DNA from: Datura wrightii
Taxonomy: Eukaryota > Streptophyta > Magnoliopsida > Solanales > Solanaceae
Length of the DNA stretch: 64,000 nt
Direction of reading: 5' to 3'
NCBI GenBank assembly: GCA_035772735.1
Contig: JASDFA010000001.1
Coordinates: 52,901,001 to 52,965,000, forward strand
A model generated the notes under the pieces. It was given only the letters and a program-made list of their open reading frames with translations. It did not search any database and was not told the origin of the DNA. Every line of letters begins with the position of its first letter. Positions within the stretch are counted from its first letter, which is position 1. Positions 53,870 to 64,000 of the stretch are shown one piece after another. Both the position numbers and the translations under genes were made by a program.

Positions 53870-55190
53870 ACTTGAAGGGAATGAGTGTGGGTATCTAGCC
53901 ATCATAACTGCTTTGGATTCCCATGTAGCTCATTCTACATGCTGATTCCTCCATAAGACTTTGACTGAAGCTACTTCCTTGTTCCTCAGCTTAGAACCTG
54001 ACGGTCAAGGATCTGAACTGGGACCTCTTTGTAAGAGAGACTATCTTTCACTCCCACACTGTCCAATGGCACAACTGAAGTTGGATCACCAATGCACTTC
54101 TTCAATAGTGACACATGGAATACTGGGTGCACAACTGCCAATTCTGAAGGTAATTCCAGCTCATAGGCTACCTTGCCAATTTGCTTCAAAATTCTGTAGG
54201 GTCCCACATATATCAGACCGAGCTTTCCTTTCTTTGCAAACCTCATCACCCCCTTCATGGGTGAAATTTTTAGATAAACCCAATCATCTATTGAAAATTC
54301 CAACTCTCTTCTCCTCACATCAGCATAGGATTTCTGTCGGCTTTGCGTTGTTTTCAACCTCTCCCTGATAAGTTGCAGCTTCTACATAGCTTCATGTATG
54401 GAATCTGGCCTTATCAAGGTAGCTTCACCAATCTCAAAACACCCTATAGGAGACCTACACCTCCTACCATATAATGCCTCAAACGGGGTCATTTGAATAC
54501 TAGAGTGGTAGCTGTTATTGTACGCAAACTCGATGAGCGGTAGGTGATCATCCCAACTGCCCTTGAAATCAATCACACACGCTCTCAGCATATCTTCCAA
54601 GGTTTGTATAGTCTGCTTATCTTGCCCATCTATCTGCAAGGTGAAAAGATGTGCTGAGCTTGACCTGCGTACCGAGTCCTTTCTGAAACAACTTCCAGAA
54701 ATGCGAGGTGACCCGGGAACCTCTATATGAAAGAATGGACAAGGGCACCCATGTAGTCTAACCAACTCCTGGATATATAGCCTAGCATAATACTCAGCTG
54801 AGTATGTAGTTTTAACTAAGAAATGTGCTGACTTGGTCATCTGGTCTACTATCACTTAGATTGAGTCATGTTGTCGATGAATATGAGGTAAACCTGTAAT
54901 AAAGTCCATATTCACTTATTCCCACTTCCATGTGGGTATGCTGATATCCTGAGTCATACCCCCAGGTCTCTGATGTTCCACCCTAACCTGCTGACAGTTC
55001 AGGCACTTAGCCATAAATTATGCTATGTCTCTTTTCATGTCGTTCCACCAGTAAATATCCCGCAGATCACGGTACATCTTAGTGGCACCTGGTGGATAGA
55101 ATATCTCGAACCGTGTGCTTCAACCAGTATCTACTGTCTCAAATCACCCATATCTGGTACGCATAATCTACCCTAGTAATGGAGTACACC
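53870..55190 (-). pseudogene. Element H integrase and chromodomain
   Basis: From 55190 down: zinc-binding region in broken frames, core with ESVVVVDQMTKSAHFL-like text from 54870 (MIVDQMTKSAHFLVKTTYS), a small indel near 54690, then LEDMLRACVIDFKGSWDDHLPLIEFAYNN with the catalytic Glu, FEALYGRRCRSPIGCFEIGEA, and a stop near 54381. The C-terminal fold is open at 54357-53986 (KSYADVRRRELEFSIDDW, HPVFHVSLLKKCIGDP) and leads into the chromodomain (SYKEVPVQILDRQ). The end of the chromodomain runs to about 53880. Confidence 0.82.
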
Positions 55191-55203
55191 ATCTCCCCCT
55201 TGG
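55191..55203 (-). promoter_or_regulatory. Internal polypurine tract copy, element H pol
   Basis: Minus strand CCAAGGGGGAGAT, between RNase H and integrase. It is better preserved than H's own 3' tract. Confidence 0.6.
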
Positions 55204-55313
55204 GAGAAAGCCTCCACTTCTTTTATGAGAACCGCCTTCTTCAGTTTAAGCAGTATGGGATATTCATCCTGTCTTGACTTAACTTCAACTACCAACGATG
55301 AATCTGATCCACT

Positions 55314-55860
55314 CTACACAACTACTCCACCCTCAGCAATATCAATCAACTGTACTCCCAACCAATCTAATCTGTGGGTATTCTTTGCTAGCTCCTTTTT
55401 GCCTTCCTCAACATAAGTCACTCTCTCCATAGACACTCTTCTTAGGGAATCAGCCACCACATTGGCTTTGCCCTGGTGATATAGCACACTTATGTCATAG
55501 TCCTTTAGTAACTCCAACCACCTTCTCTGATAAAGATTCAGATCTTTTTGACTAAACACATACTGAAGGCTCTTGTGATCGGTGAAAACATCTACGTGAG
55601 CCCTGTACAGGAAGTGTCTCCATATTTTCAACGCAAACACCAACATTGCCAACTTCAAGTCATGAGTGTAACAATTTTTTTTATGAATCTTGAGCTGTCT
55701 AGAGGCGTAGGCTATCACCTTGCCTCTTTGCATCAGAACACAATCGAGTCCAACTCTGAAGGCGTCGCAATACACTACAAACCCATCTGATCCTTCCGAC
55801 AGGGTCAACACTGGAGCGGTAGTGAATCGATTTTTTAACTCCTGGAAAATCTTCTCACAC
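55314..55860 (-). pseudogene. Element H RNase H, largely open
   Basis: A 165-codon open stretch: LSEGSDGFVVYCDAFRVGLDCVLMQRGKVIAYASR (catalytic Asp kept; Phe where Ser is usual), YTHDLKLAMLVFAL (Lys in place of the catalytic Glu of DLELA), VDVFTDHKSLQYVFSQKDLNLYQRRWLELLKDYD, GKANVVADSLRRVSME. The changed Glu makes activity doubtful. Confidence 0.82.
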
Positions 55861-56660
55861 GCATCTGACCACTAAATTTTCACCTTCTTCTGAGTCAGCT
55901 TAGCTAGAGGGGATGCTATAGAGGAAAAGCCTTCCAAAAAATGTCGATAATAACCGGTTAGACCCAAGAAACTTTTGATTTCGATTGGGGAGGTAGGTCT
56001 GGACCAATCTTTCACTGCTGCTATCTTTTGAGGATCTACCTAAATACCCTCACTCGAGACCACATGACCCAAGAAAGTCATGGACTTCAACCAGAATTCG
56101 CATTTGTTGAACTTGGCGAACAACTAGTGGTCTCTGAGTGTATGAAGAACTATCCTTAGATGACTAGCATGCTCTTCCTCATTTATGGAGTATACTAGAA
56201 TGTCGTCGATAAATATAATGACAAACATATCCAGATACTGCTTAAAGACTCTGTTCATCAGATCCATAAAAGTTAGGGCACATTTGTGAGTCCAAAGGAC
56301 ATAACTACAAATTTGTAGTGACCATACCGATCCTAAAAGTTGTTTTCAGTATGTTACACTCTCTAACCCTTAACTGATGATACCCCGACCTGAGATCAAT
56401 TTCGGAGAAACAGTTGGCTCCCTGAAGCTGATCAAACAAGTCGTCAATCATGGGTAGGGGATACATATTCTTGACTATAACCTTGTTCAATTGACAGTAA
56501 TCAATGCACATTCCAAGGGTACCATCTTTCTTCCGCATGAATAGTACTGGAGCACCCCAGGGAGAGATGCTGGGTTTGATAAAACCTTTATTAAGAAGGT
56601 CTTTTAGTTGCTTCTTCAACTCCTTAAGCTCAGATGGATCCATTCTATAAGGAGGGATGG
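55861..56660 (-). pseudogene. Element H reverse transcriptase
   Basis: From 56643 down: DPSELKELKKQLKDLLNKGFIKPSISPWGAPVLFMRKKDG, CIDYCQLNKVIVKNMYPLPMIDDLFDQL, SEIDLRSGYHQLRVREC. A frameshift near 56340 comes before the MSFGLTNVP-like part. The catalytic box FIDDILVYS is intact in another frame at about 56190-56215. Thumb and tether (GYYRHFLEGFSS-like, LTQKKVKI) follow with a stop at about 55874. Confidence 0.82.
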
Positions 56661-57280
56661 AGATGGGCTGAGTATTTGTAAGAAGGTCTATACCAAGTCT
56701 ATTTCCTACTTAGGAGGGACTCCGAGAAGATCTTCGGGGGAACTCGCTAACAACTAGGACTGAATGGATAGTTGGGTTCTCAGAGCTGGAATCTTTGACC
56801 CGAACTAAATGATAAATGCACCCTTTGAAAATAATCTTTCTGTCCTTAAGGTAGGAAATAAACCGACCCTTAGGAGCTGAACTACTGCCCGTCCACTCTA
56901 AAGCTAGCTCATTAGGGAACTGAAACCTAACAATCCTAGTTCTGTGTTGACTGAGGCATAATCGGAGTGTAACCAATCCATGCCAAGAATGAGGTCGATT
57001 TCAACCATGTCTAACTCTACAAGATCAGCTAGATTGACCTTATTGAAATTGACTGGGCAGTTTCTATACACCCAGCTAGCTCTAACTAACTCGCCAACTA
57101 GGGTGGAGACTGAGAATGGTTCTGAGAGGACCTATGGACTGATATCGAACTAGATAGCTACATAAGGAGTCACGAACAAAAGTGTGTCTCCTAGGTCTAA
57201 TAGGGCATATACGTCTAGATGAAAAAGGTGTAACATACCCGTGACCATGTCAGGTGAGCTCTCCTAATCCTGACAAGAGG
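56661..57280 (-). pseudogene. Element H protease and linker
   Basis: Minus strand near 57210-57160: VYALLDLGDTLLFVTPYVA with the active-site Asp. The linker to RT continues at 56976-56710 (FPNELALEWTGSSSAPKGRFISYLKDRK). Stops and a frame change separate the two. Confidence 0.75.
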
Positions 57281-58452
57281 ACAATGCATAAAAATGGTTT
57301 TGGCGCTGGCTTCCATCTGTACCTGATGTGTTGGCCTGCTGAGCTGGTCGGCCTGCTAGAGCTGATGAAGTAGCGGATTATGACCTCCCTCGCCCAGCTG
57401 ACGGGCATTCTTTAAGGCAATTACCAAGCTTTCCATAACCAAAACAGACTCTCGACCCTAAAAACACTCCCCTGGATGGTTTTTTCCACCCTTAGGGAAA
57501 GCTGGGTAAGGATTGCTAGAGCTGGCACTATAGCTCTAAGACTGAGAGCCAGATACTCCACCCCTCTGATACTTGCGGGACCGAAAGGTAGGGACGTTGG
57601 CTGAACTGGGTGTCGAAGCCCGCTGTTGCTACTGCTATTGTTGCTGATGTGGGCGGCTACTACCGCTAAATCTCTAATGGCCATAATCTGACTAACTGGT
57701 TCTTTCCCGTTTTCTTTCCCATTCAAGATCTTTTAATTTTTCGGCCTCAATTTCCTATGCATGAACAATGAGGTTGGAGAGATCGATGTCCTTGATAAGC
57801 ATTGCTATCCTGCATTCCTTAAGGACCAAATTTGAAACTCCATTCACAAACTTCAACATGCGAGCCCTTGACTTGGCTGCCATCTTTAGAGCATACTTAG
57901 ATAACCGTGTGAACTCCAGTGCATATTCTTCTACTGTTTTGTTTCCTTGTTTCAGATTCGTGAATTCTGCCACTTTTGCCTCCCTAAGCTCCCGAGGGAA
58001 GAATCTGTCTAGGAAGGTTGTAGTGAACTCCTCCCATTCCACCGATTCTGCTCCAGCTGGTCTCCCCTCCTTCCATTGTTGGTACTAGATCTGAGCTACC
58101 CTTTTCAGCTAGTAGGCAGCCAAGTCGGCATTCTCCGAGGAACTCACCCATGATTTGGGTGATCTTTCTAATCTCATCCATGAACTCCTGTGGGTCCTCT
58201 CCCACCTTACGTCTGTGGAAAATTAGAGGGTTCATCCTAGTGAAGTCCCAAACTCGGGCAGCTGTTGCGGACCCACTATTGTTGATCGGAACCACCTGCT
58301 GGTTCACCTGGTTGGTAAATGTCTGTGTGAGCAGCTGGATAGCCACCCTGAACTCTGGGGTGGACACTGCGTCGTCCTAAGGGGCTACTGGAGCTGGTGG
58401 GGCAGGTCGATGAGCGTTACCGGCCTTTCTTCCGTTACCACGTCACAGACGC
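57281..58452 (-). pseudogene. Element H gag, broken
   Basis: N terminus near 58452. TPEFRVAIQLLTQTFTNQVNQQ and RMNPLIFHRRKVGEDPQEFMDEI follow (58367-58150). A frame change near 58130 precedes WKWEEFTTTFLDRFFPRELREAKVAEFTNLKQ and RARMLKFVNGVSNLVLKE (58042-57770). A zinc knuckle region near 57440-57400 (CFGYGKLGNC-like, partly damaged) and a tail rich in Gln, Pro and Ser complete it. Confidence 0.82.
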
Positions 58453-58657
58453 ATAATTCACTGAAACGAAATAGAGCACGAGTAAGGTGAATGATTCTAG
58501 AATTGAATTTCAACACACAATAAAGAGTATGAACAAAAGGGAGATTTCCTAATAACATCTCGTAGCCTCTCCATCATAAGTGTGGCACACTTCACACTCA
58601 TGAAAAGGACTCTATTGGATGCGGCTTTCAGACATTTGAAGATACTTTAAACCTAGT

Positions 58658-58670
58658 GCTCGGATACCAA
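58658..58670 (-). promoter_or_regulatory. Element H primer-binding site, initiator tRNA-Met
   Basis: Minus strand TTGGTATCCGAGC, one change from TGGTATCAGAGC, next to the 5' LTR. Confidence 0.88.
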
Positions 58671-58673
58671 GTT

Positions 58674-61054
58674 TGTCATGCCCCGAGTCTACACCCTGGA
58701 TGGGACATGGTACTTAGAGTCACAAGTAACCCCAAGTCAACCCATGGTCTATCATAACACTGATGTTCTAAGTAACTATAAATAGCAGAAGCTTTTAAAA
58801 TAATGATATAAAACATTTATGAAAGTAAAGTTGAATCATAAAGTTTAAATCCACTGAAACAAAACTGAAAGTCTGAGACCATGTCTGTGTCTGAAATCCA
58901 ACTACAATTGAAGAGTTGCAGGGACAGGTCCCCAGCTAACTCTAAATCTAGATAAAAGAAAGATAACTAAAAGAAGTAAGTTTCATCCTCGAAAAATGAG
59001 GACTTGCCAATGATGCTTCGGGAATTTTCTATAATCGATTAGCTAACGAGGCTGAGACTGAGATCCTGCAGCTATATCGTAAAATGATACAACATAAAAG
59101 GTATGCATTAGTACTTTGAATGTACTAAGTGAGAGAAACCATACACAAGGAATAAAAATGCTGAACTGAAAGGACATGCAATGACCAACAGACAATGCTG
59201 AAAATGAATAACTGTAATAAATTGGGATGGTCTAAATGACCCTATCTGATGGTCAAGGACATGCCCTAAATCTGAGATACTTATCTGAAATACTGTACTG
59301 AACTGATCTGAACTGACTAATCTAAAACTGAACTAAGTTGACTAGTGGGAAAGTTTATAACCGACATATAACAATGTGAGCTAGACGTGGAGTTCGATGT
59401 ATACACACCACCAGTAGGACCCAATATACCTTGCCAGGGTATAAAGTCATGAACTAGGTGATCACAGGTTTGGGGCCATGAGGCCAATAAAATATATCCT
59501 ACGGTGGCAAAGTCGTTCTGGGAACCTGGGTGCACTGGAATCCCGGTCCGCTCGGTGCTAAGTCTTACTCCTACTAGATAGTCCTAGACTGACTACTAAG
59601 CTGATAGCTCAAAACTAGGGCCCAAGACTAAGTCAGGAATACTTATCTGGAAGCACGCTAAGAGTCTTATCGGACCAAATTCTGTAACTGGGATCTAAGA
59701 TTGGTCAGAGCTTCTTATCAAGAAGCATCGTAATCATCTAAAGAACAAACTAAAAATTGATACTGAGTTTAATTATGATAACTGAGAGGCACTACTGATA
59801 CCTCGAGAGTTTCTGTAGTCAAACTGATCAGCTGACATTTCGGACTAACACTAAGTATTCTAACATTCTGACTGAAACTGAACTGACATAAATCTGACTG
59901 AGATTTCAATACAAACTAACAATATGGGAATCCCCAACACTGATAGAATCAAGCAAATTTCCATATTTAATCACTTCCGCAAGACTCTAGTTTTTCTGCA
60001 GTCAAGATCTAGGGCAAGAATTCACTTTCCAGGAATAAGCAACAACATAGTCACAAATTGGTGGAAAAACATCTACAATTATCATAATTAATATTCTACA
60101 TGAATTAAATGAAGTATGACATGTAATTTCTTCACATTCAAAGGTTTTAAGTCTAGAACTGATAGAGAAGACAGGGAAGAATTTTGGAGACACAATTGAA
60201 GAACTATTCCCTTGTTGAATTCCCACATACTTGGCTAAGAATTTCTGGAGAAGATCCCTGAGAAAAAGCTGAGAAGACAATCGTCTACCCTAACTTCTGC
60301 TCTGAACTTCTAATTATTCTACGCTTAGACTTTGAGGGGAAGAGTGAAACGAAGGGGAAAAGGTCGTTCTACCCCTTTAAGCCCCTAAATGAACCCAAAA
60401 TGATGGGATTCATGCATTAAAAAGGTGGGAAATTACCAACATAACCTTGGAAGCAAGAACTAAAAACTGGCCGATGCGGACCAACGGGCCTTAGAACGGG
60501 TCATTGATTGAAACCAAGACCCGTTATAACCCACCGTTGGTTCTGGGTCCAGAAACCATACTCACTGGAAAGGGATCATAGCAGAATACCATGACTTGTT
60601 GAAACAACAGATGGGTCATTGGTACCTCTCATTATTGTTGGTAGGGAAACTGCGCCTTAAGACAATGACCAACACAACAACTTGTTAGTAGGACCAACGG
60701 GTCATCGCATCAACTCATGGTCTACACTGTTAGGGCCTGGGACTGGGCAACGAGTGGAAACGATGGGTCGTTAATGGTAATCACGAACTGTTGATTACAC
60801 TCATTGCTTCTGGGAACCTTTTTGACTCTCACTGGAAATCCAATAAAGACTGACTACAACTGGTCGTTTGAGCTACCAATGACTCGTTGAACATCTCATT
60901 GGTTCTAAGAAAGGACACCTGCTGAGCAAATAATGACCCCTACAATGGTCCGTTGGTACCATCAATGACCCGTTGTCTGGGTTATCTAAGATAGAAATTT
61001 CTAATCTTTCTCTGTTGAGACTGAGTTGGTCTAGGAATGTTTCAGGGTGTTACA
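58674..61054 (-). repeat. Element H 5' LTR (2381 bp)
   Basis: Partner of 51328-53621; begins tgtcatgccccgag and ends gggtgttaca. It carries about 85 bp missing from the other copy. Confidence 0.92.
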
Positions 61055-61448
61055 GTTCCTGTAGTTGTTTGCATTTCATCACAAGATTCTACAATATGTA
61101 TCTAGTCAAAAGGATTTGAATCTCCGTCAAATAAGACTAGAGTTGTTGAAGGACTATGACATTAGTGTACTATACCACCCAGGCAAGGCCAATGTAGTGG
61201 TTGATGCCCTCAATAGGATATCTATGGGGGTGTTGCGCATGTTGATGTAAGTAAAAAGGAGTTGGCAAAGGATGTTCAAAGATTGGCTCGGTTACGAGTA
61301 TAGTTAGTTGATTCGTCTGGTGGCGGAGTTGTAGTCCAGAGTGGGTCAGAGTCCTTATTGGTGGTAGAGGTTAAGTCCAAGTAGGACGAAGACACCATCC
61401 TACTACAGTTAAAGGAAGCAGTTCTAAGAAAAGTGATGGAAGCATTCT
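61055..61448 (+). pseudogene. Element D RNase H, final fragment
   Basis: After gttcc the frame resumes with the strand of RNase H expected after GVH, then LQYVSSQKDLNLRQ, LLKDYDISVLYHPGKANVVVDALNRIS. The DH motif is damaged (F-HH-K-like in place of FTDHK). Stops near 61090, 61300 and 61382. Confidence 0.8.
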
Positions 61449-61462
61449 CCAAAGGGGGAGAT
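61449..61462 (+). promoter_or_regulatory. Internal polypurine tract copy, element D pol
   Basis: ccaaagggggagat, one extra A relative to the core of the other copies; encodes SKGGDG in frame. Confidence 0.58.
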
Positions 61463-62681
61463 GGTGAGCTCCGTTACTAGGGTTGGTTATGTGTTCCAGA
61501 GGTAGACGACTTAAAGCAATGAATATTAATAGAAGCACACACCACCAGTTACTCTATACACCCAGGTTCCACCAAGATGTAATGCGATCTACGGGAAATC
61601 TACTGGTCGAATGGCATGAAGAAGGACATTACAGAATATTTGGCTAGGTGTCCAAACTGCCAACAGGTCAAGGTTGAACATCAGAGACCTGGGGGTATGA
61701 CTCAGAATATCAATATTCCTACTTGGAAGTGGGAAGAAGTAAATATGGACTTCATCACAGTATTATCTCGCACTTGCCAGCAGCATGACTCAATTTGGGT
61801 GGTCGTAGACCGAACGACTAAGTCAGCACACTTCTTGCCAGTTAAGACAAAAAATTCAGCAAAGGGTTATGCTAGGCTATACATCTAGTACTTAGTCAGA
61901 CTTCATGGGGTTCCCTTTTCGATCATCTCAGATAGGGCTACTCAGTTCACCTCGCATTTCTAGAAGTCATTTCAGAAAGGGCTTGGTACTCAAGTTAAGC
62001 TCAGCATAGCTTTTCACTCACAGAAAGATGGCTAGGCTGAGCGGACGATTCAGACTTTGGAAGATATGTTGATGGCTTGTGTGATTGATTTCAAAGGCAG
62101 TTGGGATGATCACCTACTTCTTATTGAATTTGCATACAATAACAACTATCACTCTAGTATTAAAATGGCCCCACTCGAGGCATTATATGGTAGAAGGTGT
62201 AGGTCTCCTATAGGGTGGTTTGAGGTTGGTGAAATTACCTTGATATGACCTAATTTAGTACATGAGGCAGCGCAGAAGGTTTAACTTATTAGGGAATGAC
62301 TAAAAACAACTCAAAGCTGACAAAAATTGTATGCAGATGTAAGGAGGAGGGAGTTGGAGTTTGTTGTGAATTATTAGGTATACCTGAAGATATCACCTAT
62401 GAAGGAGGTGATGAGATTCTAGAAGAAAGAAAAGCTAAGCCACAGCTATATCGTCCCTTAAGGAATCTTGAGACGTATTGGCAATATGGCTTATGAGCTG
62501 GAGTTACCTGTAGAGTTAACATCGGTATACCTATTCTTCCATGTTTCCTTGTTAAAGAAATGCATCGGTGACCTAAACTTAGTATTGCCTCTGGAGAGTG
62601 TTAGTGTAAAAGGACAGTCTCTCTTACGAAGAAGTTCCAGTTGAGATCCTAGACCGTCAAGTTTGTAAGCTGAGGAACAAG
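61463..62681 (+). pseudogene. Element D integrase and start of chromodomain, cut at the 3' side
   Basis: Zinc-binding part with both Cys (MKKDITEYLARCPNCQQVKVEHQRP, 61616-61690). Core: WKWEEVNMDFITVLSRT, VVDRTTKSAHFLPVKT, ISDRATQF near 61930, LEDMLMACVIDFKGSWDDHLLLIEFAYNNNYHSS with the catalytic Glu just upstream, EALYGRRCRSPIGWFEVGE. Stops near 61887, 61962, 62031 and 62247. The C-terminal fold and the first chromodomain residues (VPVEILDRQVCKLRNKE) end at 62681, where a deletion joins to the 3' LTR. Confidence 0.83.
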
Positions 62682-64000
62682 GAGGGGAAAGTTGCCAGTG
62701 ACAATGAGGGGAGCCCACGAGTCGTCCAGTGATCTAACGACTCGTTAGGTCCCTAGTGGTGACTGGCAGTGGGATTTTAATAGTCCAAATTCTCGAGGCA
62801 TTTTGTAACTTCCTGCCATTTTAATCCCTAAACTACATAGTTTCGAGTATGTTTAGAAGAGAATTAAAGGGGTTGATCAACTTGTCCCTCTAATATTTTC
62901 CTCAATCCTTGAATTTAGTATGTCGAAGTTCCAAGCAGACTTCTCAGAGCAAAGCTAGGGCATTCAATCTTTCTTCTCATATTCTCAAGGACTTTCTTGG
63001 GGATTCTTCTCCAGGTATGTGGGGTTTCACCAAGGGAATTCCTTTTACCTTTCTGTCCCAAAATCCTTATAGATATGTTTATCAGTTTTAGCTATATGAA
63101 AGATCAAAACAAGGGTTATTCTTAAACCAGATTATAACTCTCCTTCTTGTTAGAGTTCTTTATGTTTTCTTAGATTGATACTAGTTGTAATTCATTTCTC
63201 AGTATCTCATTGCATGCAGTATGTATGTTAGCCCTAATCTAGAATATGAAATTTTTTTGTCAGTATAATTCCTTTTAAATTAGAATGTTCGTACAAATTC
63301 ATGATTTGAAGTTGGTCTTTGACTTACTCAGTCTTAGAGTCTCAGTCAACACCCAGTGTTCTACAGAACCGTCAGCTGATCAGTTTGACTACTACTAGTC
63401 TTGAGGAACTCAGTAACCTCAATAGTATCAGATATCAGTTTGTTAGTTGTTCCTTAGAACATTACAACACTTTCAAAAAGTAGCTCTGAAGAGTCTTGGA
63501 ACATAATTACTTTCAGGTCCTTAAACTCTCGGAACACTTCCTAACAACTAGTTCTAACTCGAGTCGTGGGAGAACAGTTTCGAGCTATCATCCTAGTTAG
63601 TCAGAATTAGGATTTCCAACAAGAGTAGAACTTAGCACCAAGCAGGTCGTGGTTCAGCGCACCCAGGTTCCTAGAACTATGTTACCACCGTAGGTTATTA
63701 GGCCAAATGGGCATCAGACAGTGATCACCCAGCTTAGCTACTACACCCTAGTAAGGTATAGTGGGCCTGCTTTGATGGGGTCTATACATCAGACTCCACG
63801 TCAAGCTCACGTGGTTACATATCGATTATAGTTCTCCCATAGTATCGTACAGTATGGATCAGTCCAGTGCATTCACAGCCTTTAGTTCAGTTTAGCCCTC
63901 CAGATTTCCCGAATATGTCTATGACCTTCAGACCGTTATTAGTATTCACAACACTTTGAGCTTTTATAGAAGATGTCGGTATGTATGATTCTAGTTATGG
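62682..64000 (+). repeat. Element D 3' LTR, start deleted, continues past window
   Basis: Aligns with 21745-23065 of the 5' LTR, so about 438 bp of its start are missing and about 498 bp should lie beyond position 64000. The junction aaggaggggaaag shares gaggggaaag with the LTR, suggesting a short-homology deletion that also removed the polypurine tract and most of the chromodomain. Confidence 0.9.

Larger units (their letters stand above)
51328..61054 (-). mobile_element. Element H: Tekay/Del-like LTR retrotransposon, complete but broken
   Basis: Minus-strand element of 9727 bp, same family as D but inverted. LTRs at 51328-53621 and 58674-61054, primer site and polypurine tract in place. 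It is flanked by gttca (51323-51327) and gttcc (61055-61059), a duplication with one change. It carries gag, protease, RT, RNase H, integrase and chromodomain in the usual order, with stops and shifts throughout. Confidence 0.9.
21307..64000 (+). mobile_element. Element D: Tekay/Del-like LTR retrotransposon, split by E and H, 3' end outside window
   Basis: Plus-strand element inserted in the RT of C. In order: 5' LTR (21307-23563), Met-tRNA primer site, gag, protease, RT, part of RNase H (to 26482), element E, more RNase H (51104-51327), element H, the rest of RNase H and integrase (61055-62681), then a 3' LTR with its start missing (from 62682). The candidate target duplication at the left edge is tcaaa (21302-21306); the partner is outside. 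It carries many stops and frameshifts, a 61-bp duplication in RT and a deletion joining pol to the 3' LTR. Confidence 0.88.

Overview
The window is plant nuclear heterochromatin made almost entirely of LTR retrotransposons nested inside one another. I found no host gene, tRNA, rRNA, CRISPR array or bacterial-type feature. Two Ty3/gypsy groups are present. The first is chromodomain-bearing elements of the Tekay/Del type: initiator-Met tRNA primer site, LTRs of about 2.0-2.4 kb starting TGTAAYACCCC or its mirror, and a chromodomain after the integrase. The second is Athila-like elements: Asp tRNA primer site, LTRs of 1.4-1.5 kb, and Athila-type gag or integrase. The families and LTR signatures suggest a dicot, most likely Solanaceae, in pericentromeric DNA. 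The species cannot be told from the sequence alone.

Layout, outside to inside. Positions 1-529 are flank. Element C (Tekay-like, minus) starts at 530 and is cut by three insertions. Element A (Athila-like, minus, 2106-10566, TSD aagac) sits in C's 3' LTR. Element B (Athila-like, plus, 11982-19527, TSD attct/atcct) sits in C's integrase. Element D (Tekay-like, plus, from 21307 to past the right end) sits in C's reverse transcriptase. D is itself split twice, in RNase H, by composite element E (plus, 26483-51103, TSD acaac) and by element H (minus, 51328-61054, TSD gttca/gttcc). E's gag is split by element F (Athila-like, minus, 29541-39769, TSD gcgag). The interrupted reading frames line up across each insertion after one TSD copy is removed, which is the strongest evidence for the reconstruction. 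D's 3' LTR runs off the right end, and the remaining 5' part of C must lie beyond 64000.

Nearly all gag-pol genes are broken by stops and frameshifts, many of them CAG-to-TAG changes of the kind left by CHG methylation. The clear exceptions are the two ORFs of element A, which are open. A, B and F form a related non-autonomous set. They share the Asp primer site, LTR architecture, a roughly 1.6-1.9 kb 3' non-coding region, and several small structured motifs, but carry different coding parts. A has a zinc-knuckle/coiled-coil ORF1 plus a plant-transposon-protein ORF2. B has gag-protease only. F has gag joined in frame to integrase plus a decayed ORF2.

The best candidates for something undescribed are in this set. 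(1) An ORF2 cassette with what looks like its own GC-rich promoter array and a 5'-UTR intron, bounded by copies of the element's polypurine-tract motif. (2) GC-rich inverted-repeat arrays directly upstream of the LTR TATA box. (3) Two hairpins, one of which shows compensatory changes between copies. In the Tekay-like group, an in-frame copy of the 3' polypurine tract is kept between RNase H and integrase in all five pol copies. All calls come from reading the sequence; no database search was run.
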